A stretch of DNA of 64,000 bases from SZUA-36 sp963727635 (GCA_963727635.1 CAVSHP010000021.1:248001-312000), one strand, 5' to 3'; counted from the first letter of the stretch, positions 48,878-60,372 are shown. The notes: generated by a model from the sequence alone, not told the origin. Numbers and translations are program-made.

Positions 48878-49984
48878 CTACTCCTGACGCAGGTTTAACA
48901 GCGCGTGATCCGATATGGCTGTCCATGGTCGGACGATTTCCGTGAAGGCCTGGAATGACGCATAAATCCGCCCCGCCAATTCCGACTCGGCGGCCAGTTC
49001 AAGCATGTATTCATCACAGATGGTGCTCAAATTGTCCAGAACGTCATCGGGGAAACGGCGCAATTGAACACCGTGTTCATCGAGTAGTTGCTTCAAAGCT
49101 ACGCCATTGTTGTAGGTGAAATCAGACAGGCTGTCCATGACGGCAGCCTGGCAGGCCACTTTTACGATCCACTGCAGATCCTGCGGCAGTGATTCCCAGG
49201 CCGCCTGGTTGATCATGCATTCAAGCCCGGAGCCGGGCTCCTGCCAGCCCGGGTAATAGTAGTATTTTGCCGCTCTGAACAGACCAAACGCCAGGTCGTT
49301 ATAGGGACCAACCCATTCGGCTGCATCAATGGTGCCGGTCTGCAAGGCCGTGAAAAGCTCGGCGCCGGGTATATTGGTCGGTGTTCCGCCGGCCCGCTTG
49401 AGGATTTCACCACCGGGACCGGGAATACGCATTTTCAGGCCCTCGATGTCGGCCATGCTGTTGATTTCGCGATTGAACCAGCCACCCATCTGCGGACCCG
49501 AACTGCCGGCAAGAAAAGGTATGAGCCCGTGTGGTGCATAAGCTTCCTGCCATAACTCGAGACCACCGCCGTAGTATATCCAGCTATTGAATTCCTGTGC
49601 GGTCATGCCAAACGGGATACCTACAAAGAACTGCGCTGCCGGCACCTTGCCTTTCCAGTAATAGGTCGCGCTGTGGCCCATTTCAGCGGTGCCCTGCTGT
49701 ACCGCGTCGAATACCTCGAATGGCGGCACCAGTTCGCCACCCCCGTAAACCTTGATCGTCAACCGGCCGTTACTGAGTTCGCCGATGGATTCGGCCAGGC
49801 GACTGGCGCCAGTGCCCAGGCCGGGAAAATCACGCGGCCACGCTGTGACCATTTTCCATTCGAAATTAGCCGTTGAATCCGAACTTCCACAATCGGTCTG
49901 TGACCCAGTTTGCTTTGCACACGCGCTCAAAAGTCCTGTCGCTCCTGCCAAGCCTGCGGCGGCTACAAATTTTCGTCGATCCAT
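48878..49984 (-). CDS. TRAP transporter substrate-binding protein (DctP/TakP-like)
   Basis: 368 residues, intact. The N-terminus has a twin-arginine-type start (DRRKFVAAAG) and a lipobox (LLSAC, Cys22), so it may be a Tat-exported lipoprotein. The body resembles TakP-type keto-acid binding proteins: WPRDFPGLGTGASRLAESI, GLKMRIPGPGGEILKRAGGTP and ALQTGTIDAAEWVGPYNDL, where Arg and Trp/Asp contribute to carboxylate and metal binding. Probable ligands are small 2-oxo or hydroxy acids. It lies tail-to-tail with dctM, not in one operon. Confidence 0.92.
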   Translation of the reverse strand: MDRRKFVAAAGLAGATGLLSACAKQTGSQTDCGSSDSTANFEWKMVTAWPRDFPGLGTGASRLAESIGELSNGRLTIKVYGGGELVPPFEVFDAVQQGTAEMGHSATYYWKGKVPAAQFFVGIPFGMTAQEFNSWIYYGGGLELWQEAYAPHGLIPFLAGSSGPQMGGWFNREINSMADIEGLKMRIPGPGGEILKRAGGTPTNIPGAELFTALQTGTIDAAEWVGPYNDLAFGLFRAAKYYYYPGWQEPGSGLECMINQAAWESLPQDLQWIVKVACQAAVMDSLSDFTYNNGVALKQLLDEHGVQLRRFPDDVLDNLSTICDEYMLELAAESELAGRIYASFQAFTEIVRPWTAISDHALLNLRQE

Positions 49985-50100
49985 GGATCACAACTCCCGG
50001 TGTGGATTAAATTTAGCACCCAGTGTACTGCATGGCAATTACCATGCAGTACACTTGGTGTTATAGTGAAACACAGAAGTCTATATCAGATCGAAATTTC

Positions 50101-50307
50101 ATGAAATCGGACGATACTTCAGAAATACGACAATTACTTTTTGAATTGCGAGAAGAGCATCGCGACCTCGATATGGCGATAGCGCGCATGGCCATGGACC
50201 CGCTGCAGGATCAATTACATTTGCGGCGTCTGAAAAAACGCAAGTTGAAACTCAAGGACTGGATTACCCGGCTGGAATCCAAATTGATACCGGATATGGA
50301 CGCGTGA
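50101..50307 (+). CDS. YdcH-like small protein (DUF465)
   Basis: 68 residues, wholly helical and charged: FELREEHRDLDMAIARMAMD, then RRLKKRKLKLKDWITRLES, the DUF465/YdcH pattern of a short antiparallel coiled coil ending in a KKRKLKLKD-like box. Function unknown. ATG 50101 starts the family N-terminus. The gene stands alone between dctP and plsB. Confidence 0.85.
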   Translation: MKSDDTSEIRQLLFELREEHRDLDMAIARMAMDPLQDQLHLRRLKKRKLKLKDWITRLESKLIPDMDA

Positions 50308-50330
50308 CAGGACACTAGTTTGATCGACTG

Positions 50331-52841
50331 TCAGACGGTCGGCTCAACGGCTTCCGCATCGGGTGCCTGGCGGTCAATTTCGAGGAGGATTTCTTCGCCG
50401 AGAATATACCTCGCCTCTCTGCTGATCCTTTCAAGTCGCTCATCGAATACCAGGTTGTTGTCCTCGTTGGGTGACAGATAACCGGACTTGCGCAGTTCCG
50501 CAATAAACTCCTTGAACAGTGCCTTGTCATAAAATTCCGGCGCATTGAATTCGTGCAGCATGGATATACGCTGGGCCCTCTGGATACACAGATTCTCGAG
50601 TTCCGCCCGGGTCAGCTTGCCCGAACCATAGCGGGCCAGGATCGAAATGGTGATCAGGTAGCGGTGGATGGTCTGCAAAAGACTGTGTGCAAGGATATTG
50701 AGTTGCAGGACAGCCTCGGGATTGTCCCTTGCGCGCGACAATGTTTCCCCGTCCTCCTTGCGGATCAGCAGGCCGTTTTGAACCAGTTGTTCAATGGAAT
50801 CATCCAGCGCCCTGGTGATCTGGCGCTGGCCCCAGGGAATGAAAAGTCCGGCCTGCAGAAACGGTTGTATGATGATTGCGAATTTGTGCAGGTTCTTGAT
50901 CTGGAAATGGCGGTGTTCGAGGAAGCACACGGCAACCAGCGAAGGCAGCGCCATCAGGTGCGCAATATTGTTACGGAAGAATGTCAGGCCCACGGCGCGC
51001 TCGGACTGCAGGGATATGATGTCGCCAAGTACGTGTTCCTGGCGTTGCAGGAATTTCATTTCAAATCCATAGGAAATGATTTCCACGGCGCTTTTTTCGG
51101 TCACCGTTACACGTTCAGGTGTAGGTTTCCGGCTTAACAGGGTCTTGTAAAGGTCGAGTTGCTTCGCCAGTTGTTTCTCACCCATCGCATGCCGGGGTGT
51201 ACCCAATAGAGCCAACGCCAACAGGTTGACCGGGTTCACGTCGGCGCTGGCATTGATGTTGGTCATGATTTTCTGGCCAAGGTCTTCTATGACGGTGTTC
51301 AGCCAGTCGGGCCGCTTGGCTTTTTTGCGTATGGTTTCCTGCCATTGCGGGTCCTGCTGATTGAGCAGGTCGTCGAGGAATATGGGTTCGCAAAGGCTGA
51401 CATGCGCCTCACCGTAATTATGCCGGGTGATGCCAAATATTTTGCCGAGATCGGAGAATTTTTCCGAGCGTTTGGCCTTTCCTGACAATTCAGTGGTGTA
51501 GCTGTCACCTTCCACCAACCGCTCATAGCCGATATAGACTGGCTGAAACATGATCGGCCTGACCGGCGCATTCAGATAGCTTCTTACCGACATTGCCAGC
51601 ATGCCAGCCTTGGGCGGCAATAACCGGCCGGTGCGACTGCGGGTGCCCTCGATAAAATATTCAATCGAGACACCCTGGGTCTGAATCATGCTGAGGTATT
51701 CATAGAAAACGGTTGAATAAAGTTTTTGCGAGCGGAAGGAGCGGCGCAGAAAGAACGCGCCGCAACGCCTCATCAGCGGACCGACGAGCGGCAGGTTCAG
51801 ATTGAGTCCTGCGGCGATATGCGGTGGAATAAAACCGTGTTCGTGGACCAGGTACGAAACCAGCACGTAATCGAGATGGCTGCGGTGACAGGGTACATAG
51901 ATGACCTCGTGACCCAGGGCCTGGTGATGCAAGCCGTCGAAGTAGTTGACCTTGATACCGTTGTAAATTCTGTGCCATAGCCACGAAACCAGGATCTCCG
52001 CGATGACGATGGCCGAATAGGAGTAATTGGCTGCGATTTCACGTACGTATTTTATCGCCTGGCGGCGGGCCTGTTCGTGCGGGACGCCCGAGCGCCGTGC
52101 TTCTTCAGCGGTTGCTGCGCGCACGGTGGGCGAGTTGATGACCTGGTCGACCATGGTGCGGCGATGCGACAGGTCCGGGCCGATGGCGGCGGTTCTAACG
52201 CGTTTGAAATGCACCCTGAGTATGCGGGATATCTTCCTTACCGCGACCTTTTCGTCCAGACCCTCGGCCGTCAGTTCCTTTAACGAGATCGGACGGCTGA
52301 ATTGGACAAAGGTCTTGCGGCCATTGACCAGTGTGCTGAAAAGTCGGCGAAGCCGTCCGCCGATCTCCCAGTTCTCGGTAAATATGACACGTGTCAGACC
52401 GCTGTCCTTGCTCGGTCTCTGGCCAACCAGGATGGTCACCGGCACCAGTTGTATATCCAGTTCCGGACGCGCGCAGCTTTTTTCGATCAGCAGTTGCAGC
52501 ATCCTGGAGTGCCGGCGTGAATCCGTTCTGCGAAATAAAATTCCCTTGAGGCGCTTCAGTACGGCATAGGATCGCGGCGGGATTTCAGGTATACCGGCCA
52601 GCGGTAACAACGGTCGTGCCAGGTGCTGCTGCTCGCAGTATTGATCCAGGATCAAAACGGAAGACAGGGCGTATGAATCCATGACATAGCAAACGGATTT
52701 TTCACTGTCGCCGCCGATTTTTCCATCGGGATCTGCCTTGATGCGGGGTTTGACCCATAAATTGAGGATGGACCGCAGTAGCAGGTACCAATGCAATTTT
52801 ATGCTGTCAGTCAGATTCAGTTTGGTGTCTTGCTTGCCCAT
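50331..52841 (-). CDS. plsB: Glycerol-3-phosphate acyltransferase PlsB
   Basis: 836 residues, intact, close to the E. coli length (807). Acyltransferase motif I is VPCHRSHLDYVLVSYLV (~315), motif II GAFFLRRSF, motif III YFIEGTRSRTGRLLPPK and motif IV RPIMFQPVYIGYERLVEG. It transfers an acyl group from acyl-ACP or acyl-CoA to position 1 of glycerol-3-phosphate, the first step of phospholipid synthesis, at the inner membrane. Monocistronic on the minus strand, with a terminator separating it from pyrF. Confidence 0.96.
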   Translation of the reverse strand: MGKQDTKLNLTDSIKLHWYLLLRSILNLWVKPRIKADPDGKIGGDSEKSVCYVMDSYALSSVLILDQYCEQQHLARPLLPLAGIPEIPPRSYAVLKRLKGILFRRTDSRRHSRMLQLLIEKSCARPELDIQLVPVTILVGQRPSKDSGLTRVIFTENWEIGGRLRRLFSTLVNGRKTFVQFSRPISLKELTAEGLDEKVAVRKISRILRVHFKRVRTAAIGPDLSHRRTMVDQVINSPTVRAATAEEARRSGVPHEQARRQAIKYVREIAANYSYSAIVIAEILVSWLWHRIYNGIKVNYFDGLHHQALGHEVIYVPCHRSHLDYVLVSYLVHEHGFIPPHIAAGLNLNLPLVGPLMRRCGAFFLRRSFRSQKLYSTVFYEYLSMIQTQGVSIEYFIEGTRSRTGRLLPPKAGMLAMSVRSYLNAPVRPIMFQPVYIGYERLVEGDSYTTELSGKAKRSEKFSDLGKIFGITRHNYGEAHVSLCEPIFLDDLLNQQDPQWQETIRKKAKRPDWLNTVIEDLGQKIMTNINASADVNPVNLLALALLGTPRHAMGEKQLAKQLDLYKTLLSRKPTPERVTVTEKSAVEIISYGFEMKFLQRQEHVLGDIISLQSERAVGLTFFRNNIAHLMALPSLVAVCFLEHRHFQIKNLHKFAIIIQPFLQAGLFIPWGQRQITRALDDSIEQLVQNGLLIRKEDGETLSRARDNPEAVLQLNILAHSLLQTIHRYLITISILARYGSGKLTRAELENLCIQRAQRISMLHEFNAPEFYDKALFKEFIAELRKSGYLSPNEDNNLVFDERLERISREARYILGEEILLEIDRQAPDAEAVEPTV

Positions 52842-52893
52842 GCTTTTATGTTTTGCTCGCCAGGGCGCTATTCTAGCTTGGATTTGTAAACAG

Positions 52894-52930
52894 ATATAAA
52901 AAATCCGGGCTAGACACGAGGTCCGCCCGG
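52894..52930 (-). terminator. Intrinsic terminator after pyrF
   Basis: On the minus strand CCGGGC and GCCCGG (52925-52930 and 52905-52910) pair and are followed by ATTTTTTATATC. A second small hairpin TCCGGC-AGA-GCCGGA lies at 52935-52949 just before it. It ends the uvrD-hydrolase-pyrF direction of transcription ahead of plsB. Confidence 0.75.
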
Positions 52931-53108
52931 AAAATCCGGCAGAGCCGGAGAGGATCGTTTAATCGGGTAAAATATAAAAAATATTAATCTATTAATTAGT
53001 TATGGGCATATCGTAATGTTAAACATTAACAAATGTCAACACCCCGATTGGAATCGGAAAGGTTGTTTTACGTTTTATTGTGTTGAATGTAAAGTTTTTC
53101 GCCATTGT

Positions 53109-53824
53109 TCAAGGATTTAAAAGGGCCCGGGCGATTTCAGACTGGATCGCCTCTGCGGCTGAGGATGGGTCGCTGGCGGTGCGTATGGGTCTGCCGACGA
53201 CGAGGTAATCCGCCCCGTCGCGAATAGCCTGGAAAGGGGTCATAACGCGTTGCTGGTCGTCATCATTGTGAATGGGCCGGATACCGGGACAGACCGTAAT
53301 CAGCCTGGGGTCGGCGTGTTCACGCAGGGCACTGACCTCGAGGCCGGATGAGACCACACCGTCACAGCCCAGTGCCAGCGCTCGTTTTGCGCGTGATAAC
53401 ACCAGTGTACGTGCATCGCATTTGAAACCGAGGTCGTCAAGATCACCCTGATCGAGACTCGTTAGCGCGGTTACTGCAAGTATTTGCATACTGCCCTTGG
53501 CGTCGGCAGCAGCTTTGAGCATGCTGTCGTTGCCATGCACGGTGCAGAAATTCACATCGTGAAGCGCCAGTTGCCGGACCGCTGCAGCAACGGTTGCCGG
53601 AATATCGAAAAGCTTTAAATCGGCAAATATTTTTTTGCCCTTGTCCTTGAGTTCCGCCATCAATTCAAAATAGTGACCGGACAAAAATACTTCCAGCCCC
53701 AGCTTGTAAAACTCAACCGAATCACCCAGCTGGAAATCAGCGCCCGGGCTTCTTCGAGACTTGGCACATCGAGCGCGAAAATCAAACGTTCGCGGTTGGG
53801 AATACGGGTGTTAACTGTCGGCAT
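53109..53824 (-). CDS. pyrF: Orotidine 5'-phosphate decarboxylase, one frameshift
   Basis: ~238 residues. The repaired start (MPTVNTRIPNRERLIFALDV, then PSLEEARALI) leads through a break near 53735 into KLGLEVFLSGHYFELMAEL and the active-site strand KIFADLKLFDIPATV, with the Lys-Asp catalytic pair. Later blocks are FCTVHGNDSML, VCPGIRP and ADYLVVGRPI. It makes UMP from OMP. It overlaps the end of the upstream hydrolase by 14 bp; pyrE lies 8 kb away on the same strand. Confidence 0.93.
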
Positions 53825-54704
53825 GATTGGTCCCCTGGTCTCTGCATCGTGTTGGTGCAGAAATTCTGCTGATACGTCGACCCATCTGCGCCGCGTGCTC
53901 CATGTGAAAATGATGATGCCCCGGGTTCATGACATGCCTGCAGTCAGCGATGGCAGCAAGCCGTCTGTGCGCCATTTCCCCGCCAAAGTATTCGAATAGT
54001 GAGGGTGAGGTTATCACCAGTGTTGGCGCATGGATAGCGGCGAGCAAATCCAGTGCCTGCGCATTGCCGGGCAATTGCGGTGAACGCCAGTTCAGACCGC
54101 GGGTCGGTGCGCCACTGGTAATAATCGCCGGTATACTCCAATGCGCGCTCACAAAGCAGGCGTGCAGCATCATCGGACAAAGGTGATTTCTTTTGCCGCG
54201 CCTGCATGGCCTCTTCAACCGATTCGATAAGGTCTCAGGAAACTGCGGGTTTTACGCACCGACATCATTGAAAGCTGTAACTGATGTGCAGCCTGAGTTG
54301 ATGGCAATGTTATCAGACCCAGTGAATCCAGCAGGACCAGCCGATTAACCTTTTCCGGCGAGGCTGCTGCAAAGCAACTGGCAATACCGCCGCCCATCGA
54401 GTGACCGATCAGGTGACAATGATTCCCAGCCCAGTTCATTGCAACGCCGCATCGACGTCAAAAACGTAGTCGGTGAAATAGTAGCGGCTGTTTTCCGGTC
54501 GGTGCGAGGATAAGCCGTGACCGGCAAAATCAAGCGCCAGCAGGTCAAAATCTTCCAGATAGGGCGCCAGTGGAACAAATGATGCGGCATTGTCCAGCCA
54601 ACCGTGCAGACACAATAACCTTCGGTGCCCCGGGCCTGCGCCCAGTGCAGGCCTTTAAGCGTACCCCACGAGCAGCTGGATATTCGATCGGCTGTCGCTT
54701 TCAC
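53811..54704 (-). CDS. Alpha/beta hydrolase, frameshifted
   Basis: ~298 residues when joined. The nucleophile elbow is CHLIGHSMGGGIASCFAA with catalytic Ser; downstream VNRLVLLDSLGL; the C-terminal part has APTLVITSPSL and MNPGHHHFHMEHA with the probable catalytic His. It looks like a general esterase or lyase-type hydrolase with unknown substrate. Breaks lie near 54450, 54560-54620 and 54230. The GTG start overlaps the uvrD stop (GTGA), and the end overlaps pyrF, so it is probably co-transcribed with both. Confidence 0.78.
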
Positions 54705-56888
54705 GAACTGCTAAGGTTTGCGTAGGCCAGCACCAGCCATTTGGCGCCGGCGTGGTGAAAGTTGACCTGAACACGGGCGTGCTCACCGGAACCTTCAAAA
54801 CTGATGACTGTGCCGGTACCAAATTTCTTGTGGTTGACGGTTTCCCCGAGACGGAATGGCCAGTCCTGATTGATAGTCGGAAGCGGATTTCGGATATGCT
54901 GGCGCCCCGGGGCGACCCAGGGTCGCTGGGTTTGCATACGCGGCCGAATTTCCTGTATCAGTCCCGACGGGATTTCATTCAGAAAGCGCGACGGCCGGCA
55001 ATGGCTTTCAGAACCGAACATGCGTCTGACTTCGGCATGACTCAGACAAAGCTGTTCACGCGCGCGGGTGATACCCACGTAACAGAGCCGGCGTTCTTCT
55101 TCCAGACGGCCGCCCGCTTCCATGACACTGCGCTGGTGGGGGAACAGGCCGTCTTCCATGCCGACGATAAAAACCAGCGGAAATTCGAGACCCTTGGCCG
55201 AATGCAGTGTCATCAATTGCACACAATCATCCCAGGCTTCACCCTGCGTTTCGCCGGCCTCCAGTGATGCATGGCTCAGGAATGACTGCAGTTCGGTCAT
55301 ACCGGCTTCCTCGTCTTCCGGGGGCAGGATAAAGCCGTTGCTGCATTGACCAGTTCGCGCAGGTTTTCGACCCGTGATTCCATCTTCTCAAGGGGTTCTT
55401 TTTCGTAATGGCTCGACCAGCTGGCTGTCGGTGATGAGACCCTGCACCTGGTTGCCCAGTGTCCAGTTTTCCATGCGTTCACGCATCCCGGAAACCAGGC
55501 TCATGAAGCCGTGCAGGGCCGCGAGCGCGCGCGCCGGCAGCAGGTTTTGCCGGATACATTCCTGCGCGGCCTGCCACATCGGCAGACTGCTTTCGCGCGC
55601 CTGCAGACGCAGCGTGGAAAGTGTTTTCTGGCCAATACCGCGGGTGGGGGTGTTGATCACGCGTTCCAGGGCGGCATCATCATTGGGATTCTGGATCAGA
55701 CGCAGGTAGGCGAGCGCATCCTTGATCTCGGCCCGCTCAAAAAAGCGCTGTCCGCCATACACGCGATAGGCGATGGATGCCTTGAGCAGGTATTCCTCGA
55801 ACAGCCTGGATTGCGCCGTGGTGCGGTAGACAATGGCGACCTCGTCGGCGCGGCGGCCTTTGGCCAGCCATTGCTCGATCTGTTCAACGACAAAGCGGGC
55901 TTCATCCTGTTCATTGAAGGCGGAATAAAGCGTGATGGGCGCGCCCTTGTCGTCTGCGGTCCAGAGTTTCTTGCCCATCCGGTCTTCATTATTGGCAATC
56001 AGGGCATTGGCGGCTTCCAGGATATTGCCGCTGGAGCGGTAGTTTTGTTCCAGCTTGACGACCTGTACGTCTGTAAAGTCACGCCTGAAATGCTGCACGT
56101 TCGCCACCTGCGCGCCACGCCAGCCGTAAATGGACTGGTCATCGTCACCGACCACCAGCACACTGCCGCTTTCCCCGGCCAGCATACGTATCCAGGCATA
56201 CTGGATGGAGTTGGTATCCTGGAATTCATCCACCAGCAGGTGGCTCAGCCGATTGCGGTAATGATCCAGCAATGATGGATGATTCAACCAGAGTTCGTGC
56301 GCGCGCAGCAGCAGGTCGGCAAAATCGACCAGACCGGCGCGGTCGCAATTGGCCTGGTAAAGTTCGTAAATTCGCACCCACTGGGCGGTGACCGGATTAC
56401 CCATGTGTTCGATGGCGTCCGGCCGCTGGCCTTCGTCCTTGCGGGCGTTGATATACCACTGGGCCTGTCTTGCCGGCCACTGGGCGTCATCCAGACCTTC
56501 TTCTTTGATCAGACGCCGCAGGATCCGGTGCTGGTCGTCCGAATCCAATGATCTGGAAATTCTCAGGCAGGCCGGCCTCCTGCCAATGCATCCGCAGCAG
56601 GCGGTGGGCGATACCATGAAAGGTTCCAATCCACATCGAACGCACCGGCACCTGTAACAGATTTTGTGCGCGCTCACGCATTTCACCTGCCGCCTTGTTG
56701 GTAAATGTTACGGCCAGGATGCTGAGTGGTGAGACATGGTCGACCTGGATCAACCAGGCCAGGCGATGGATCAGGACACGGGTTTTACCACTGCCGGCGC
56801 CGGCGAGCACCAGCGTATGTTGTGATTCGGTCGTAACTGCTTTGCGCTGCGCCTCGTTCAGTTCATCAAGCAGGTGAGAAACATCCAT
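54701..56888 (-). CDS. uvrD: DNA helicase II UvrD, frameshifted
   Basis: ~729 residues when joined (E. coli 720). SF1A motifs: Q motif LNEAQRKAV, Walker A VLAGAGSGKTRVLIHRLAWL, motif Ia LAVTFTNKAAGEMRER, motif II LLVDEFQDTN, motif III VVGDDDQSIYGWRGA, motif IV KLEQNYRS, motif V LHSAKGLEFPLVFIVGMEDG and motif VI ERRLCYVGITRAREQL. UvrD unwinds DNA 3'-5' in mismatch and nucleotide-excision repair. Breaks lie near 56550, 55400 and 55310. Confidence 0.95.
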
Positions 56889-56893
56889 TTCGT

Positions 56894-58199
56894 TCAGGTC
56901 CTGTTGACCCTTGACGGTTGTTCCCTGGCAATTGCGCGGTAGCCGATGTCACGCCTGAAAAAGGCACCGTCCCAGTGGATTTTATCGCAGCCGGAATAGG
57001 CCACCGCTGCCGCATCTCCGACATTGCCGGCCATCGCGCAAACACACAATACCCGTCCGCCGGTGGTCACGATATTTCCATCCCTCAATTGTGTACCGGC
57101 GTGAAAAACCTGGCTGCCTGCCCGGTCTGCGTCTTCCAGGCCAGTGATTACGTGTCCTTTTGTATAACTGTCAGGATATCCGCCCGCCGCCATGACCACA
57201 CCGATGGCGGGTCGTGGATCCCATTTCGCATCCACCTCGTCAAGCGTTCCATTGACGGCCGCAAGGCACAATTCGGCCAGGTCGGACTGCAGACGCATCA
57301 TGATGGGTTGGGTCTCGGGATCGCCAAAACGGACATTGAACTCGAGGACCCTGGTCTCCCCTGTCGGGCGAAATCATCAGTCCGGCATATAGAAAACCCG
57401 TAAATGGCATGCCTTGCGCGGCCATACCCCTGATGGTTGGCCGTATGACGGTTTCCATGGCGGTTTTGTGCAACTTGTCGTCAATGACCGGTGCAGGCGA
57501 ATAGGCGCCCATACCGCCGGTATTTGGACCAAGGTCACCTTCATCCCTTGCCTTGTGATCCTGGCTGGTGGCCAGTGGAAGTATGTGTTCGCCGTCGGCC
57601 ATGACAATGAAACTGGCTTCTTCGCCGCTGAGAAACTCCTCGATGACCACGCGGTGGCCCGCCGCGCCAAACGCGTTCCCCGCCAGCATGTCCTTAACCG
57701 CTGTTTCTGCTTCATGAACGGTCCTGGCGATAATCACGCCTTTGCCCGCGGCAAGACCGTCCGCCTTGATGACAATGGGTGCACCATGCTCATGGATAAA
57801 AGCGATCGCCTCGCCGATGTCGGTGAAATTTCCATATGCGGCGGTGGGGATGCCGTGGCGCGCCATGAAGTCCTTGGCGAAGGCTTTGGAACCCTCGAGC
57901 TGGGCGGCGGCGGCGCTGGGACCAAAACAGGCCAGGCCTTCCGCTTTGAACCGGTCAACGATGCCGGCCACCAGCGGGGCTTCCGGGCCAACGATGGTCA
58001 AATCGATATGCATTTTTTGCGCAAACCTGACCAGCGCGTCGATGTCGTCGCTGGCCAATGGCACGTTTTCCACCTTTTGTTCGAGCGCGGTTCCCGCGTT
58101 GCCGGGCGCTACATAGACGGTTTCAACCCGTTCTGATCGGGCAGTTCGCCACGCCAGGGCATGTTCACGGCCACCACTTCCGATAATAAGTACTTTCAT
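56894..58199 (-). CDS. purD: Phosphoribosylamine-glycine ligase, one frameshift
   Basis: ~434 residues. MKVLIIGSGGREHALAW begins the protein (ATG 58199). ATP-grasp blocks: VIKADGLAAGKGVIIA, VVIEEFLSGEEASFIVMADG and LGPNTGGMGAYSPAP. After a break near 57300-57370 the C-terminal part reads AIGVVMAAGGYPDSYTKG and ends IGYRAIAREQPSRVNRT. It adds glycine to phosphoribosylamine, the second step of purine synthesis. It lies 240 bp after purH on the same strand, as in the usual purHD arrangement. Confidence 0.94.
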
Positions 58200-58442
58200 A
58201 AATCTACCCAAAATCCTGTTAAACCGTGCTTATTGAACCCCGCGACCGGCACACGGCTGAAACGGTACCCGCTCGTCCTGCCGGTTTTCCAAGCGGTCCG
58301 GCCTGGCAGCGCCGGGATCATCCCTGCAGGTCAGGCTATAAAATCTTCAAAGAAGATTATCACTGTCTGCGGGTGCAAAAGACCGGTCAAGCTGGCCAGG
58401 ACCGGATTGTCCGCTGTGCATCAATCCAGGTGCGACCGATTG

Positions 58443-60011
58443 CTAATGCCGGAAATGACGCACACCGGTAAACACCATCGCCAGATCATGTTGGTTGGCG
58501 GCGGCGATGACTTCCTCATCCCGCATTGAACCCCCCGGTTGGATCACCGCCCTGATACCGGCGTCAACGGCGGTATCGATACCATCCCTGAATGGGAAAA
58601 ATGCATCAGACGCCATCACTGAACCGGTCAGATTATGACCGGCATCCCCGGCTTTCCAGCGCGCGATCCGGGCTGAATCAACACGGCTCATCTGGCCCGC
58701 GCCCACACCGAGCGTACGGCCCCCGCTAGCATAAACAATGGCGTTCGACTTGGCCATCCGTGCAACTTTCCAGGCAAACAGCATATCCATCCATTACGTT
58801 CCGTGGGTTCACGCATCGTGACACATGAACAATCACCCCTGCTGACCCGGTCGGCGTCTTTTTGTTGTACCAGCAAGCCGCCCGATACCCGTTGGTAGTG
58901 CAGGCCTGAGCTGACCTGCTTCTGAAGTTTGCAACGCAGCAAACGGACATTCGGTTTCTCGGCAAACGCTCATCAGCGCATCATCGCTGAAATCTGGCGC
59001 AATAATGACTTCGACAAACTGCTTTTCCATGATTACCGTGGCGACGTCTCGCCGTGCACCCGTTGGTTAAAGGCAATGATGCCACCAAAGCTGGATACCG
59101 GATCGGTGGCAAAGGCGTTCAGATAGGCCTCGATATTACTGCTGCCATGAGCAACGCCACAGGGGTTGGCGTGCTTGACGATGACACAGGCCGGCCGCTG
59201 GTCGAACTGACTGACACATTCCAGCGCAGCATCGGCGTCGTTGATGTTGTTATAACGACAGCGCTTTGCCCTGGAGTTGTTCGGCGGCGGCAATACCGCT
59301 AGGCGTGACGCCGGAGTCAACATAAAAAACAGCAGCCTGATGCGGGTTTTCGCCGTAGCGGAGTTCCTGCTTGCTATGGAACTGCGGTGTGATGTATTCA
59401 GGCAGGTATCGGGTCATCTCACCGTCTACGTTTCTGCGGCTGAGGTAGGCCGCCACCAGGCCGTCGTAACGGGCGGTATGGGCAAAGGCCTTTGTCGCCA
59501 GCATGAATCGTTTGCCGGGTGAAACCGATCCGTCTCTGCTTAGCTCGCCGGCAACATCCGCATAATCGCCGGGGTCGACGACCACCGAAACGCGGGTATG
59601 GTTTTTCGCTGCTGCGCGCACCATTGCCGGGCCGCCGATATCGATGTTTTCAACGGCGGCTTCCAGGCTGCAGTTCTCACTGGCAGTGACTGCTTCGAAT
59701 GGATACAGGTTGACGATGACCAGGTCAATGGGCGGGATATCCTGGGCCTTCATGACCTCTTCATCCTGAGGCCGGCCGAGAATCCCACCGTGAATTCGCG
59801 GGTGCAGGGTCTTGACCCGGCCATCCATGATTTCGGCAAAACCGGTATATTCACTCACGCCGGTAACCTTGATTTCAGCATTGCTCAGCACGTCCTGGGT
59901 GCCGCCCGTGCTGAGTATGGTGAAACCGAGATCCACTAATTGCCGGGCAAAATCCAACAGCCCGGTTTTATCTGAAACGCTGATCAGTGCATACTTTTTT
60001 GTTGAAGACAT
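58443..60011 (-). CDS. purH: AICAR transformylase/IMP cyclohydrolase, several frameshifts
   Basis: ~523 residues (E. coli 529). The N-terminal MGS-like cyclohydrolase starts MSSTKKYALISVSDKTGLLDF; then FTILSTGGTQ and EIMDGRVKTLHPRIHGGILG. The transformylase part has RYGENPHQAAVFY, KHANPCGVAHG with the catalytic Lys-His, and a C-terminal FFPFRDGIDTAVDAGIRAVIQPGGSMRD. It performs the last two steps of IMP synthesis. Breaks lie near 59265, 59035, 58970 and 58800-58880. ATG 60011 opens the conserved N-terminus. Confidence 0.95.
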
Positions 60012-60090
60012 GTTTGGTTCTGTGTCCTGGGTAGGTGTCCAACTAAATGTATTGTGCCGAACATCCGGCAAAAACCGGGCAGAGCTCCAA

Positions 60091-60372
60091 TCATCGTTTT
60101 GGCCGGAAAATTTTGCTCGATGGCGGCCTGATTGAATACCGCTGCATCTTGGTGCGCAAGGTATTACGGGTGATACCAAGCATTTCTGCCGCTCGTGACT
60201 GGTTGCCGCCGGTGCATTTCAGGATTTCTTCGATCAGTGGTGGTTCGATCTCAGCCAAAAGCATCTGGTAGAGGTTCTCGGGAACGGTCTTGCCCATGTC
60301 CTGCAGGTACCTGCTCACGGTGATTTGTACGTGTTGTCTTAACGGAATAGCGTGCGATGAATCTGCGTTCAT
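60091..60372 (-). CDS. fis: Nucleoid protein Fis
   Basis: 93 residues, intact. The N-terminal half has the Fis beta-hairpin/dimer region (LRQHVQITVSRYLQDMG), and the C-terminal helix-turn-helix is GGNQSRAAEMLGITRNTLRTKMQRY. Fis bends DNA and regulates rRNA and many other promoters. In enterics it follows dusB; here it lies between a DUF3426 gene and purH with 80 bp to purH. The end is slightly extended (SIRPPSSKIFRPKR). Confidence 0.95.
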   Translation of the reverse strand: MNADSSHAIPLRQHVQITVSRYLQDMGKTVPENLYQMLLAEIEPPLIEEILKCTGGNQSRAAEMLGITRNTLRTKMQRYSIRPPSSKIFRPKR

